A DNA stretch of 64,000 nucleotides from a bacterium (lineage in GTDB: Bacteria > Verrucomicrobiota > Verrucomicrobiia > Limisphaerales > RI-55): positions 93,923 through 157,922 of the forward strand of contig WGOC01000022.1 in assembly GCA_016124235.1 (NCBI GenBank), in the 5' to 3' direction. Below the pieces are notes generated by a model. It was not told the origin of the DNA. It did not search any database and worked only from the letters and a program-made list of their open reading frames with translations. Both the position numbers and the translations under genes were made by a program. The first letter of the stretch is position 1. Every line of letters starts with the position of its first letter. Below are positions 55,197 to 62,746 of this stretch, piece after piece.

Positions 55197-56006
55197 ATGA
55201 CACCTCAAGGACAAAGGAGATTGATCGGCGTGGCGATTCTGATCCTCGTCGTCGTTATCGCCGGCGCCTCGGCCACCTACATCGTTCCACCGGGAAACCG
55301 CGGTGTAATGGTGACGCTCGGCACCGTTTCGCAGGATTTCAAACCTGAAGGTTTCGGCGTCAAAACACCATTCATCTCGAACGTGTTGCCCATCAGCATC
55401 AAGCAACGAACCGAGCGGATGGACGCGCCCGTGATTTCCAAGGATCTGCAGGAAGTGCACACGCAATTGAAGGTGTTGTACCGGATTCCGGAAAACGCCG
55501 TGGTGGAAATTTACCAGAAATACAAGGGTGACCCGTTTGTCAGCCTGATCCGCCCGCGGGTCGACGAAGCGATCAAGGAAGTCACCAAGAGTCACACGGC
55601 GCAGGAAATCGTTCAGGAACGGGCCATCATCAAGGAACACACGCTCGAGAGTGCGCGCAAGAAGATCGGCAATCTGCTCGACGTCGTGGATATCGTACTC
55701 GAGGACATCTCCTTGAGCCCCAAATTGGAGGCCGCCATCGAACGTAAAATGGTGCAGGAACAGGAGGCCAACAAGGCGGTGTTTCAACAGCAGAAGGCGC
55801 AGATTGACGCCGACATCGCGGTGATTCGCGCCAAAGGTGAAGCTGAATCCATCCGCATTCGCGGTGAGGCCCTGGCCAAGAATCCAGAGTTGATCGATCT
55901 CGAAGTCATCGAAACCTGGAACGGCCAAACGCCGCGCGTCGTTTCCGGCGGTTCTGGCGGAGCCCGCATGTTGTTGCCGATGGGAAACAACCTCAATGAT
56001 CGCTAA
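55197..56006 (+). CDS. SPFH/prohibitin-family membrane protein (first paralogue)
   Basis: The ATG at 55197 gives 269 residues starting MTPQGQRRLIGVAILILVVV, a single N-terminal membrane anchor. Longer frames from the ATG-less upstream region would begin at the -10 box. The band-7 domain follows: VPPGNRGVMVTLGTVSQDF, HTQLKVLYRIPENAV and an amphipathic coiled coil (QEANKAVFQQQKAQIDADIA, VIRAKGEAESIRIRGEALA). This is the PHB pattern also seen in HflK/HflC. It lies 31 bp before a second paralogue, and together they probably form a ring-shaped membrane scaffold. Confidence 0.88.
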   Translation: MTPQGQRRLIGVAILILVVVIAGASATYIVPPGNRGVMVTLGTVSQDFKPEGFGVKTPFISNVLPISIKQRTERMDAPVISKDLQEVHTQLKVLYRIPENAVVEIYQKYKGDPFVSLIRPRVDEAIKEVTKSHTAQEIVQERAIIKEHTLESARKKIGNLLDVVDIVLEDISLSPKLEAAIERKMVQEQEANKAVFQQQKAQIDADIAVIRAKGEAESIRIRGEALAKNPELIDLEVIETWNGQTPRVVSGGSGGARMLLPMGNNLNDR

Positions 56007-56037
56007 CGACAAAAGACTTTAACTTGGGAACGCAATC

Positions 56038-56904
56038 ATGAGCGCTTACGGTAGACCTCCAAAAACGATAACCATCTCTCCCCGAACGCTGGGCACCTAC
56101 ATCGGTGGTGCCATCCTGCTTTTTGTCCTGATCGTCGCGGCCAGCTCCTCAACCACTGTCGTGGAACCGGGTCATCGTGGAGTGCGGGTGACGCTGGGCC
56201 GGGTTTCACCGACGTTCGAAAGCGAAGGGCTGAAGTTCAAAATGCCCTTCATCACCACGATCAACCAAGTCAGCGTGCGCCAGCAGACGGAGGAATTGGT
56301 GACCGAATGTTATTCGAGCGACCTGCAGCAGGTGAAGGCGTCGATGAAGATCCTTTACCGGATTCCCGAAAACGCGGTGGTGCCGCTTTACCGCGATTAC
56401 GAAGGCGATGATTATCAATCACTGATCGCGCCTCGAGTGGTTGAGGCATTGAAAGAAGCTGCCTCGACGCAGAGCGCGGAGATGATCGTGCAGAACCGGG
56501 ACGCGATCAAACTGCAGACCCTGCAGGGCACCCGGGAAAAGCTGGGTGAATTGCCGAACGGCGCCGGTCCAGTCATCTCAATCGAAGACATCACGTTGTC
56601 CGATCTCGCGTTGTCCGCGGAATTGAACACGGCCATCGAGCAGAAGATGACGCAGAAGGAAGCTGCCGAGCAGGCCCGCTTCGTGCAAAAGCAGTCGGAG
56701 ATCGAAGCACAAACCGCCATCATCAAGGCCAAGGGTGAGGCGGAATCCATCCAGATTCGTGGCAAGGCCCTGCGTGAGAATCCCGCGTTTCTCAAGCTGC
56801 AGATCGTTGAGAAATGGGACGGCACCTCGCCGCTGGTCGTCGGCGGCGACTCGAATTCCGGCGCCAACATTCTGGTGCCGATGAACGATTTGAAACGAAA
56901 GTGA
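56038..56904 (+). CDS. SPFH/prohibitin-family membrane protein (second paralogue)
   Basis: This 288-residue paralogue shares the order of features with its neighbour. The membrane anchor is GGAILLFVLIVAASSSTTVV. VEPGHRGVRVTLGRVSPTFE and SMKILYRIPENAVVPLYRD follow, and the coiled coil is KEAAEQARFVQKQSEIEAQT with IIKAKGEAESIQIRGKAL. Both end in a Gly/Asn-rich tail followed by ILVPMND or LLPMGNN. The pair recalls eukaryotic PHB1/PHB2 or bacterial HflK/HflC hetero-oligomers. No FtsH gene is near. The next gene starts 2 bp after its stop. Confidence 0.88.
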   Translation: MSAYGRPPKTITISPRTLGTYIGGAILLFVLIVAASSSTTVVEPGHRGVRVTLGRVSPTFESEGLKFKMPFITTINQVSVRQQTEELVTECYSSDLQQVKASMKILYRIPENAVVPLYRDYEGDDYQSLIAPRVVEALKEAASTQSAEMIVQNRDAIKLQTLQGTREKLGELPNGAGPVISIEDITLSDLALSAELNTAIEQKMTQKEAAEQARFVQKQSEIEAQTAIIKAKGEAESIQIRGKALRENPAFLKLQIVEKWDGTSPLVVGGDSNSGANILVPMNDLKRK

Positions 56905-56906
56905 CC

Positions 56907-57101
56907 ATGGATCCCCGTCAACGTGCAGCACTGCGGCTGGCTGTGTTGGTCGGTGTCGTGGTGGTGCTGTTTCTGTTGTTCCCCGCAGCGCTGGCGTTCG
57001 TGGAAGGCGCGGCCCGGAGCATTCGGCAGCTTTGGTGGCTCATTCTGCTCGTTGCCCTGGCGTGCTGGTTGATCTGGGGTGCCGGCCGCAAGCAGGATTG
57101 A
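56907..57101 (+). CDS. 64-residue two-span membrane protein
   Basis: It starts ATG 2 bp after the second SPFH stop. MDPRQRAALRLAVLVGVVVV leads into helix 1 (to about residue 32), then a short loop with VEGAARSIRQ and helix 2 (WWLILLVALACWLIWGAG), ending RKQD. No family is recognised. Tight coupling to the SPFH pair suggests it belongs to the same membrane complex. Confidence 0.6.
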   Translation: MDPRQRAALRLAVLVGVVVVLFLLFPAALAFVEGAARSIRQLWWLILLVALACWLIWGAGRKQD

Positions 57102-57203
57102 ACGCAATGGATTCCTGATCGGCCGGCTGGCCGGGTAGCCGCGTAATCGCATAATTTCGCGTTGCGTTGCCCGGTGATTTCGCAAAAGTGATCGACGCCA
57201 ACT

Positions 57204-58373
57204 ATGACCAAGAAAGCCAAGAATACTTCCCGCAAGTTTGCCGCTTATCCCCGTCTGGACCCGTTTGGAATCGGCAAGGACGTTTCCGCGGCGGACCTGA
57301 TTGACAACGCATTGCTGGCCTACAACGGCGGACGACTCCGTGAAGCCGCCCATCTCCTCGCGCAAAAGATGCTGCCCAAGAATGGCTTCATCGGCATGAG
57401 CTTGACCGGCGCGCTCACACCGGCCGGCCTCGGAAAAAGCTGCATCATTCCGCTGATGAAGGCGGGCTTTGTGGACTGGATTGTTTCCACCGGTGCGAAT
57501 CTCTACCACGATCTGCATTTTGGATTGGACATGGCGCTGCATCAGGGCAGCCCGTTTTTGGACGACGTGGTGTTGCATCGCGACGGTGTGATCCGGATCT
57601 ACGACGTGCTCTTTGACTACAACGTGTTGCTGGATACCGATGCCTTCGTCCGCGAAGTGGTCCAAGGCCCGGAATTTCAAAAGACCATGGGCACGGACGA
57701 GTTTCACTACCTGCTCGGGAAGTACGTTGCCGCCCGTCAGAAGAAGTTGAAGCTCAAGGACAGCTCGATCCTCGCGACGGCCTTTGAGTGCGGCATCCCG
57801 ATTTTTACATCAAGTCCCGGGGACAGTTCCATCGGCATGAACGTCGCCGCGATGTCATTGCGCGATTCCCAATTGCAGTTCGACATCAACCGCGATGTGA
57901 ACCAGACAGCCGCCATCGTCTATGCCGCGAAGGCAAGCGGCTATACGAGCAGTGTTTTGATCTTCGGCGGCGGCAGCCCGAAGAACTTCATGCTCCAGAC
58001 TGAACCGCAGATCCAGGAAGTCATGGGCATCGCCGAGAAGGGTCACGATTACTTCCTCCAATGCACCGACGCCCGGCCCGACACCGGCGGCCTGAGCGGC
58101 GCGACACCCGCCGAAGCCGTGAGTTGGGGCAAGGTCGATCCCGACACCCTGCCGGATTGTGTGGTGTGCTACACCGACAGCACGATCGCGATGCCGCTGC
58201 TGACGGCCTACTGCCTCAGCCGCGTCAAACCGCGCAAGGCCAAGAAGCTGATGGCGCGCCGGGAGAAATTATACGACGACCTCAAGGGACAATACTTGAA
58301 GACCGGAACGGTGACGAAAGTTCTGACCAGCCGTAAGATCGCCAAACGATCCAGCAGCGTCGGCCTCAAGTGA
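57204..58373 (+). CDS. Deoxyhypusine synthase-like protein
   Basis: The 389-residue protein clearly belongs to the deoxyhypusine synthase family. FIGMSLTGALTPAGLGKSCI, VDWIVSTGANLYHDLHFG, the NAD-binding TDARPDTGGLSGATPAEAVS and SWGKVDPDTLPDCVVCYTDS are recognisable. SWGK holds the catalytic Lys equivalent to human Lys329. Bacteria lack eIF5A, and characterised bacterial relatives act on polyamines (homospermidine-type aminobutyl transfer from spermidine). The substrate here is therefore unknown. The C-terminal ~45 residues are basic (TSRKIAKRSSSVGLK). It follows the SPFH operon by 102 bp on the same strand. Confidence 0.9.
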   Translation: MTKKAKNTSRKFAAYPRLDPFGIGKDVSAADLIDNALLAYNGGRLREAAHLLAQKMLPKNGFIGMSLTGALTPAGLGKSCIIPLMKAGFVDWIVSTGANLYHDLHFGLDMALHQGSPFLDDVVLHRDGVIRIYDVLFDYNVLLDTDAFVREVVQGPEFQKTMGTDEFHYLLGKYVAARQKKLKLKDSSILATAFECGIPIFTSSPGDSSIGMNVAAMSLRDSQLQFDINRDVNQTAAIVYAAKASGYTSSVLIFGGGSPKNFMLQTEPQIQEVMGIAEKGHDYFLQCTDARPDTGGLSGATPAEAVSWGKVDPDTLPDCVVCYTDSTIAMPLLTAYCLSRVKPRKAKKLMARREKLYDDLKGQYLKTGTVTKVLTSRKIAKRSSSVGLK

Positions 58374-58416
58374 AGCCGCAACTGCGAGGACAGAAGATAC
58401 AAAGCGCAATCGCGCG

Positions 58417-59850
58417 CTACAGTCGCACTGTCCACGGGTTGCCTTCAACGGCGGCGTCCCGCAAGCGGTTAGCTTCCGGATCATCAACGAATTCGTTCTT
58501 TTCGAAATCCCAAACAACTTTCCGATCCAAGCGGCGGGCCAACTTACCGACGATGCACACAGCGGCCGCGCGAGCTGCGCGTTCGATGGGCATGGTGGGT
58601 TGGCTGGCACCGGCAATGCATTGAAGCCAGTTAAGCCGGTGATCCGGCGCAAAGTTCCATTCAACGTCGTCAGAATTGCGTCTCGACTTGTAGGCGAACA
58701 CCTCCGCCTTGATCTGACAATCCGCGTCGCCGCCCAACATCGTCAGTTCGCCTTTGTCGCCGACACATTGCATGCCCCAGTCGGGATCATGGGCAGCGGA
58801 AGCGTGCAACTGCGGACGCGCATGAGGACCATGAGCCGTGGTTCGTTCTCTCCCGTCCTGACGGACACCCTCTCCCCCAGTGGGGGAGAGGGCCGGGGCG
58901 GGGGGATGCTGCGGTTCGTGGGGCGAGACAAAATCAGTCGTGGTCTCCCACTGGCACCGGAGGCCAAGGTTCCTTAAGACAAACTCCAGATGAATTTTGT
59001 GGGCGGCACCTGTCTGCGGATGCTTCGCCAGGCCGGTCTTCGGCCCGACCTCCACCTGTCCGTCCAGCTCACGACCGAGAAACCACGACAATAGCGCGAA
59101 CAACTGGCTGCCGCGTGACATCAGGTAGCCACCGCCAATTTCCTCAACAAATCGCCAATTTCCATCAAAGAGGCCCTTGTCGTAAGGGCGCTCCCGGAGC
59201 GGCCCGAGCCAAAGCGGCCAATCAAGTTCTGCCGGCGGCGGATTGACGGGAACCAACGGTGTGAACGCCCGATCGGGTGGGGACCAGAATCGCACCGTAT
59301 GGACTTTGCCGATCTGGCCTTCGCGGATGTAGCGGCAGGCGGCGAAAGCCGCCGAGTTGGCGCGGCCTTGAATGCCGACCTGCGTTTTCAGTTTGGCATT
59401 ACTGGCGGCGGCAATGAGCGCGGCGGTTTCCGTCAGCGTGCGACAGACCGGCGTTTCGCAGAAGACGTGCTTGCCGGCCTTAAGGGCGTCGATCGCGATC
59501 CGGGCATGCCAGTGATCGGGCGTCGCGATGACCACGCCGGTCAGGGAATTGTTGGCGAGCAGTCTACGGTAGTCGGAAAACTGTTGGAGTTCATGCGAAC
59601 CTTTTGCGGCGCCACTTTGTAGCCGGCCGCGATGAATGTCACAGACGGCGGCCACGGTGCAATGCTGTTGAAAGCGTTCCAGCAGGAACAAACCGCGTTC
59701 TCCCAACCCGATCAGTCCGATTTTGGGATTCCCCGTTTCGCTGAGTTTCGAAGTGAGAGTCTCGGCCAGCGCGGGCCAGGCAACGAAACCGGCGGCAGCC
59801 ACTTTTAGGAAACCGCGTCGGTCGAGCTGATTGCTTTTGAAGAGGTACAT
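58417..59850 (-). CDS. Gfo/Idh/MocA-family oxidoreductase, Tat-exported, with an internal repeat insertion
   Basis: The 477-residue protein opens with a Tat-like signal (DRRGFLKVAAAGFVAWPAL). The NAD-binding fold follows: KIGLIGLGERGLFLLERF, AAVCDIHRGRL, VVIATPDHWHARIAIDALKA, and GKHVFCETPVCRTLTETAAL in place of the usual EKP motif. The substrate domain has REGQIGKVHTVRFW and FDGNWRFVEEIGGGYLMSRG. Around residues 305-350 a Pro/His/Arg-rich segment (PPAPALSPTGGEGVRQDG) interrupts the fold and is encoded by a palindromic repeat. Such secreted sugar oxidoreductases are expanded in verrucomicrobia and planctomycetes; the substrate is unknown. Confidence 0.85.
   Translation of the reverse strand: MYLFKSNQLDRRGFLKVAAAGFVAWPALAETLTSKLSETGNPKIGLIGLGERGLFLLERFQQHCTVAAVCDIHRGRLQSGAAKGSHELQQFSDYRRLLANNSLTGVVIATPDHWHARIAIDALKAGKHVFCETPVCRTLTETAALIAAASNAKLKTQVGIQGRANSAAFAACRYIREGQIGKVHTVRFWSPPDRAFTPLVPVNPPPAELDWPLWLGPLRERPYDKGLFDGNWRFVEEIGGGYLMSRGSQLFALLSWFLGRELDGQVEVGPKTGLAKHPQTGAAHKIHLEFVLRNLGLRCQWETTTDFVSPHEPQHPPAPALSPTGGEGVRQDGRERTTAHGPHARPQLHASAAHDPDWGMQCVGDKGELTMLGGDADCQIKAEVFAYKSRRNSDDVEWNFAPDHRLNWLQCIAGASQPTMPIERAARAAAVCIVGKLARRLDRKVVWDFEKNEFVDDPEANRLRDAAVEGNPWTVRL
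58868..58892. repeat. Perfect 11-bp palindrome inside the Gfo/Idh gene
   Basis: CCCTCTCCCCC and GGGGGAGAGGG form a perfect 11-bp stem around AGT. It is flanked by purine/pyrimidine-biased sequence (58836-58867 and 58893-58912) that looks like part of the same dispersed element. On the coding strand it is read as ALSPTGGEGV. Confidence 0.7.
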
Positions 59851-59885
59851 TGTGAGTCAGGTAGGAAGGCTGAAAGGGAGCCCGC

Positions 59886-60761
59886 TCAATACCTCACCCG
59901 GCCGGCAGCCAACCAAGAAAGGTCGGGATTATTCAGGAAGGCAACCCGCGGGAATGTTTGCTGAGTCTTACCGAGCACCGGCACTTTGGTTCGGGGATCA
60001 ATCCACTTCTTGCGTTCTACGTGACCGTCGGCAAACGCCACAGCACAATTGCCGTCGTGTCTGCTGGCGGGGATGTCGGCGACGAAACCCGCGGGACCGT
60101 TAAGTTGAATGGGCAAATGGAACCAAGCGAACCCCAGCGAATCCTCGTGTTGCTCAATGAAGGTGATGGCGGTCGACAGATTTAGCACATTGTATACTTT
60201 TTGAGAGCCGGTACCTACGCCCTGGTGCAAGGGATTCCCAGCCATTTGACCTGTTGCCAGGCCCCAATCAGCCGAGTAGGAATAGCTGCGGATCCGGTTG
60301 TGGGCAATCCCACGCCAGAGTGCTGTCGAGTGATCGGAAGGGCATTTATAAAGTGCGGGGTTCTGGATGTAATCCGCTAGGGCGGCATACTCTGGATTGA
60401 TCAAATTGAGCGTGTTGATATTGTCGATACTGTCCGGTTCGTAGGACATCACTCCTGAAACCCACCACCAAGCGGTCGAACGATGCAGTTTTAGTCTAAA
60501 AGATTCGTCTCCAATGGCATATGCTTGGAACGGTATGTCGGCATTGTCGCTAGCGTACATCTGCCATCCTTGCTGCAGGTTGCGGAAGTTGTTCAAGCAT
60601 TGTGCCAGCCGGGCGCGCTCCTTAGCGCGCCCGGCGGCAGGGACCAACAGCGACGCCAAAACGGCAATAATGGCAATTACTACCAGCAGCTCTATCAATG
60701 TGAAGCCAGCTGCTAGGCGCCGCTTGCCTGCGACTTTATTATGGGTTGTAGATGTGGACAT
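59886..60761 (-). CDS. Type II secretion/type IV pilus pseudopilin-like protein
   Basis: The product is about 291 residues; ATGs at 60767 and 60761 both lie inside the end of the upstream gene. A prepilin peptidase site [19 protein letters not shown] with cleavage after Gly and Glu at +5 is followed by the long N-terminal helix. The C-terminal part has [20 protein letters not shown], the H-x9-DG pattern of the large pseudopilin-like families of planctomycetes and verrucomicrobia. Its role (secretion, surface adhesion) is unknown. It overlaps the preceding small secreted protein gene by ~23 bp. Confidence 0.85.
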   Translation of the reverse strand: MSTSTTHNKVAGKRRLAAGFTLIELLVVIAIIAVLASLLVPAAGRAKERARLAQCLNNFRNLQQGWQMYASDNADIPFQAYAIGDESFRLKLHRSTAWWWVSGVMSYEPDSIDNINTLNLINPEYAALADYIQNPALYKCPSDHSTALWRGIAHNRIRSYSYSADWGLATGQMAGNPLHQGVGTGSQKVYNVLNLSTAITFIEQHEDSLGFAWFHLPIQLNGPAGFVADIPASRHDGNCAVAFADGHVERKKWIDPRTKVPVLGKTQQTFPRVAFLNNPDLSWLAAGRVRY

Positions 60762-61233
60762 TTCCACCTTGCTCCCAGCAGTCCGAATAATAACTGCTAC
60801 CGTATGTCAAAAAGTAAACATTTTGGAATGTGGTATTCTGCAAATCATAGACCCATATACTCCTAGTGCTTCCCCCGGTGCCAGAGTCGTAAACAATCCA
60901 GTCTGCGGTGGGGCCACTTGAGGAATATTGCAGCTCAATGACTGGTCCTGGTATGGAAGGGTTCTGGTTCACTTCCCATACAATGTTGTCGCATAGAATG
61001 CTTGGTGATCCCAACTGGATAATCCAATATTGCGCAGGATAACCGTTGGTGTTTATGGACGATATCCACGGATCGGGAGCATCATAGCCGGAATATGAGA
61101 ATGAACCGATATACGGTGGCTGATCCGCATTTGCGGCCTGAATGAATCCGATAAAAATTCCTCCCACTGCCATAGCTAGCGCGGCTCTCGAAATTGCTCT
61201 TGCGGCGGCTTTAATTTGGTTTATCACTTTCAT
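60739..61233 (-). CDS. Small secreted protein, hypothetical
   Basis: The 164-residue product has a Sec-type leader ([20 protein letters not shown], cleavage probably after ANA near residue 36). The mature part is rich in Ser, Tyr, Asn and Trp ([34 protein letters not shown]) and suggests an all-beta extracellular domain; two Cys could form a disulfide. No family is recognised. It directly overlaps the pseudopilin-like gene, implying co-expression. Confidence 0.7.
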   Translation of the reverse strand: MKVINQIKAAARAISRAALAMAVGGIFIGFIQAANADQPPYIGSFSYSGYDAPDPWISSINTNGYPAQYWIIQLGSPSILCDNIVWEVNQNPSIPGPVIELQYSSSGPTADWIVYDSGTGGSTRSIWVYDLQNTTFQNVYFLTYGSSYYSDCWEQGGNVHIYNP

Positions 61234-61345
61234 GGTTTTCTGTTTTTTCGCCCTGGGTGGAAGAGCGAGGCTGTGCAGGCCATGACGGCTTCACTCAAAG
61301 TCGTCACTCATTCGCTCTTCGCCCGGGGTGAAATCTTTTTCAAAT

Positions 61346-61486
61346 TCAAATCATCGGGCGCTTTGGTTTCATCGTCGTAAAGTCGTCCTCAAAAGGACAC
61401 GCCCAAACTCCGGCATTCAATTTCATCTGGAACGTGTCGACCATAGCCAACTCAAGGGAAATGAAAATGGGTATAATCGTACTCAT
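61346..61486 (-). CDS. Possible 46-residue ORF coupled to the response regulator
   Basis: The ATG overlaps the regulator stop codon (ATGA). The product would be MSTIIPIFISLELAMVDTFQ plus 26 more residues (MKLNAGVWACPFEDDF...PKRPMI). There is no recognised motif. The ATGA overlap favours translation, but a 46-codon frame could occur by chance. Confidence 0.3.
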   Translation of the reverse strand: MSTIIPIFISLELAMVDTFQMKLNAGVWACPFEDDFTTMKPKRPMI

Positions 61487-62139
61487 TTGATTTCGCCGTC
61501 CTGCCAGTTGATCAAGCCGGTGGTCAACGCACGGGCCACGGCGCCCGAGGCGCGGTGTACTCCCAACTTGCCGTATAAAATCCACAAGCGGTTTGCCACC
61601 GCCTGCCGCGTAATTCCCAATCGATCGGCAATCTCCTTGTTGCTCAAATCCCGCGCGAGCAGTTTCAAGATCTCCAGCTCGCGCGGAGAAAGCGTTGGAG
61701 CACCCTTGGGAAAAACCGGATGTGATATCAAACCCTGTGCATGCCCGGCAGTATTTTCAAAGATTCGACTTGGGGATCTGAAATCAAGCGCCTGATCCAG
61801 ATTGGACCAGGTTGTTCCTTTTCGCACAAAGCCGTTGGCACGCCCCGTCAGAGCGTGACGAAATACGTCGTCGGAACCGTAAGCCGTGAAGATGATGATC
61901 CGGGTTGCCGGCAGCCGGTCCCGGATTTGATGCAAACACTCGAAACCGTCCACACGGGGCATGCGCACGTCGAGTAACAGTATGTCGGGCGATTGACGCG
62001 GCAGGGAATCGATCGCGCTGATGGCGTCCGTATGCCGGGATTGGATACGGTACTTCGGTTGACGCGCGAGCTGTTGCTCCAGCGCATCATGAACGGTCAG
62101 GTCATCGTCGACAATTGACACTGTTGTCACCTTTCCCAT
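61483..62139 (-). CDS. NarL/FixJ-family response regulator
   Basis: The 218-residue protein has a receiver domain (VSIVDDDLTVHDALEQQL, phospho-acceptor Asp in DILLLDVRMPRVDGF, FTAYGSDDVF, Lys in GFVRKGTT). A linker and a LuxR-type HTH follow (TLSPRELEILKLLARDLSNK, EIADRLGITRQAVANRLWIL). GGGAGA lies 4 bases before the ATG. No histidine kinase is adjacent, so it is an orphan regulator here. Its leader carries five 14-nt direct repeats, possible self-binding or RNA-level control sites. Confidence 0.93.
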   Translation of the reverse strand: MGKVTTVSIVDDDLTVHDALEQQLARQPKYRIQSRHTDAISAIDSLPRQSPDILLLDVRMPRVDGFECLHQIRDRLPATRIIIFTAYGSDDVFRHALTGRANGFVRKGTTWSNLDQALDFRSPSRIFENTAGHAQGLISHPVFPKGAPTLSPRELEILKLLARDLSNKEIADRLGITRQAVANRLWILYGKLGVHRASGAVARALTTGLINWQDGEIK

Positions 62140-62203
62140 TTTGTCTCCCTTTCCTCACATCCCAGACAGCCTCGCCGCCGGATTACCCATTCCGTCACTC
62201 ACT

Positions 62204-62273
62204 CACTTGGGACGGCTCACTTGGGACGGCTCACTTGGGACGGCTCACTTGGGACGGCTCACTTGGGACGGCT
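62204..62273. repeat. Five perfect tandem copies of a 14-nt unit
   Basis: The unit CACTTGGGACGGCT is repeated five times without a mismatch or spacer, 65 bp before the response-regulator start. It lies between the regulator gene and its best promoter candidate, so it would be in the 5' untranslated RNA (as AGCCGUCCCAAGUG x5). Confidence 0.95.
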
Positions 62274-62289
62274 CTGAGTGGACTTTCGA

Positions 62290-62317
62290 GTTTTAGCCAC
62301 TCGCGAGGCCGGGTCAA
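62290..62317 (-). promoter_or_regulatory. Candidate promoter of the response regulator
   Basis: On the minus strand TTGACC (62317-62312), a 16-nt spacer and TAAAAC (62295-62290) form a reasonable sigma-70-like promoter. It is about 150 bp before the regulator start and upstream of the tandem repeats. Confidence 0.4.
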
Positions 62318-62560
62318 CGATTTCTTGAACATTCTTGTCCGACACCTGGTGATACAAAGGGCGTGGATCAGACACAAAATATTTTTGAACAAAAGCTCAA
62401 CGCGTGAGTCTTACTCTCGTCGGTCGTATTTGCCGGGGCCTATCCGGCGGTGACTGACCTGAGTTTGGGTAAAATATCACGCCGCTGAAAATGGCGTAGA
62501 GGAGGACTAAGTTTGGTTGTTTGGGTTGGCGGGCACCTTGAACGGGTGCCCGTTTTTTTT
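62318..62560 (+). ncRNA. Possible small RNA ending at an orphan terminator
   Basis: A strong intrinsic terminator lies on the plus strand with no gene before it. The preceding ~200 bases contain small stems (for example CGCC-GCTGAAAAT-GGCG near 62486) and no credible ORF. The promoter is uncertain (TTGAAC at 62325 with a weak -10). No known RNA family is recognised. Confidence 0.25.
62530..62560 (+). terminator. Strong Rho-independent terminator
   Basis: CGGGCACC (62530-62537) pairs with GGTGCCCG (62545-62552) over 8 bp with a 7-nt loop, followed by eight T (62553-62560). Confidence 0.8.
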
Positions 62561-62746
62561 CTTCCAACGAGCGCGTCTGAGTCCGTCAGCTGCAGATCAT
62601 CGATCGTTCGTAACGAATTGCCGAGCGCTCGGTCCAACCTGTCAATGGAAGCACGCGAGTCGATCAATCCAAAGTGCCTGGCGCAAATCCATTGCCTCGC
62701 GGGTGTCATCCGGGCTATAACGTGCGAAGTTCCGATGCGGTAGGTT

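Larger units (their letters stand above)
62140..62746. other. 607-bp region between the divergent regulator and membrane-protein genes
   Basis: It holds, from left to right, the regulator leader with a 5x14-nt tandem repeat (62204-62273) and a minus-strand promoter candidate (62290-62317). A plus-strand stretch ending in a strong terminator (62530-62560) follows, then about 185 bp before the final gene. I found no convincing protein gene in it. Confidence 0.6.

Noticed and set aside
56415..57707. 430-residue minus-strand frame
   Set aside because: It is antisense to the second SPFH gene, the small membrane protein and the DHS-like gene; no domain is visible.
62204..62273. CRISPR array
   Set aside because: The repeats are 14 nt, contiguous and without spacers, and no cas genes are near.
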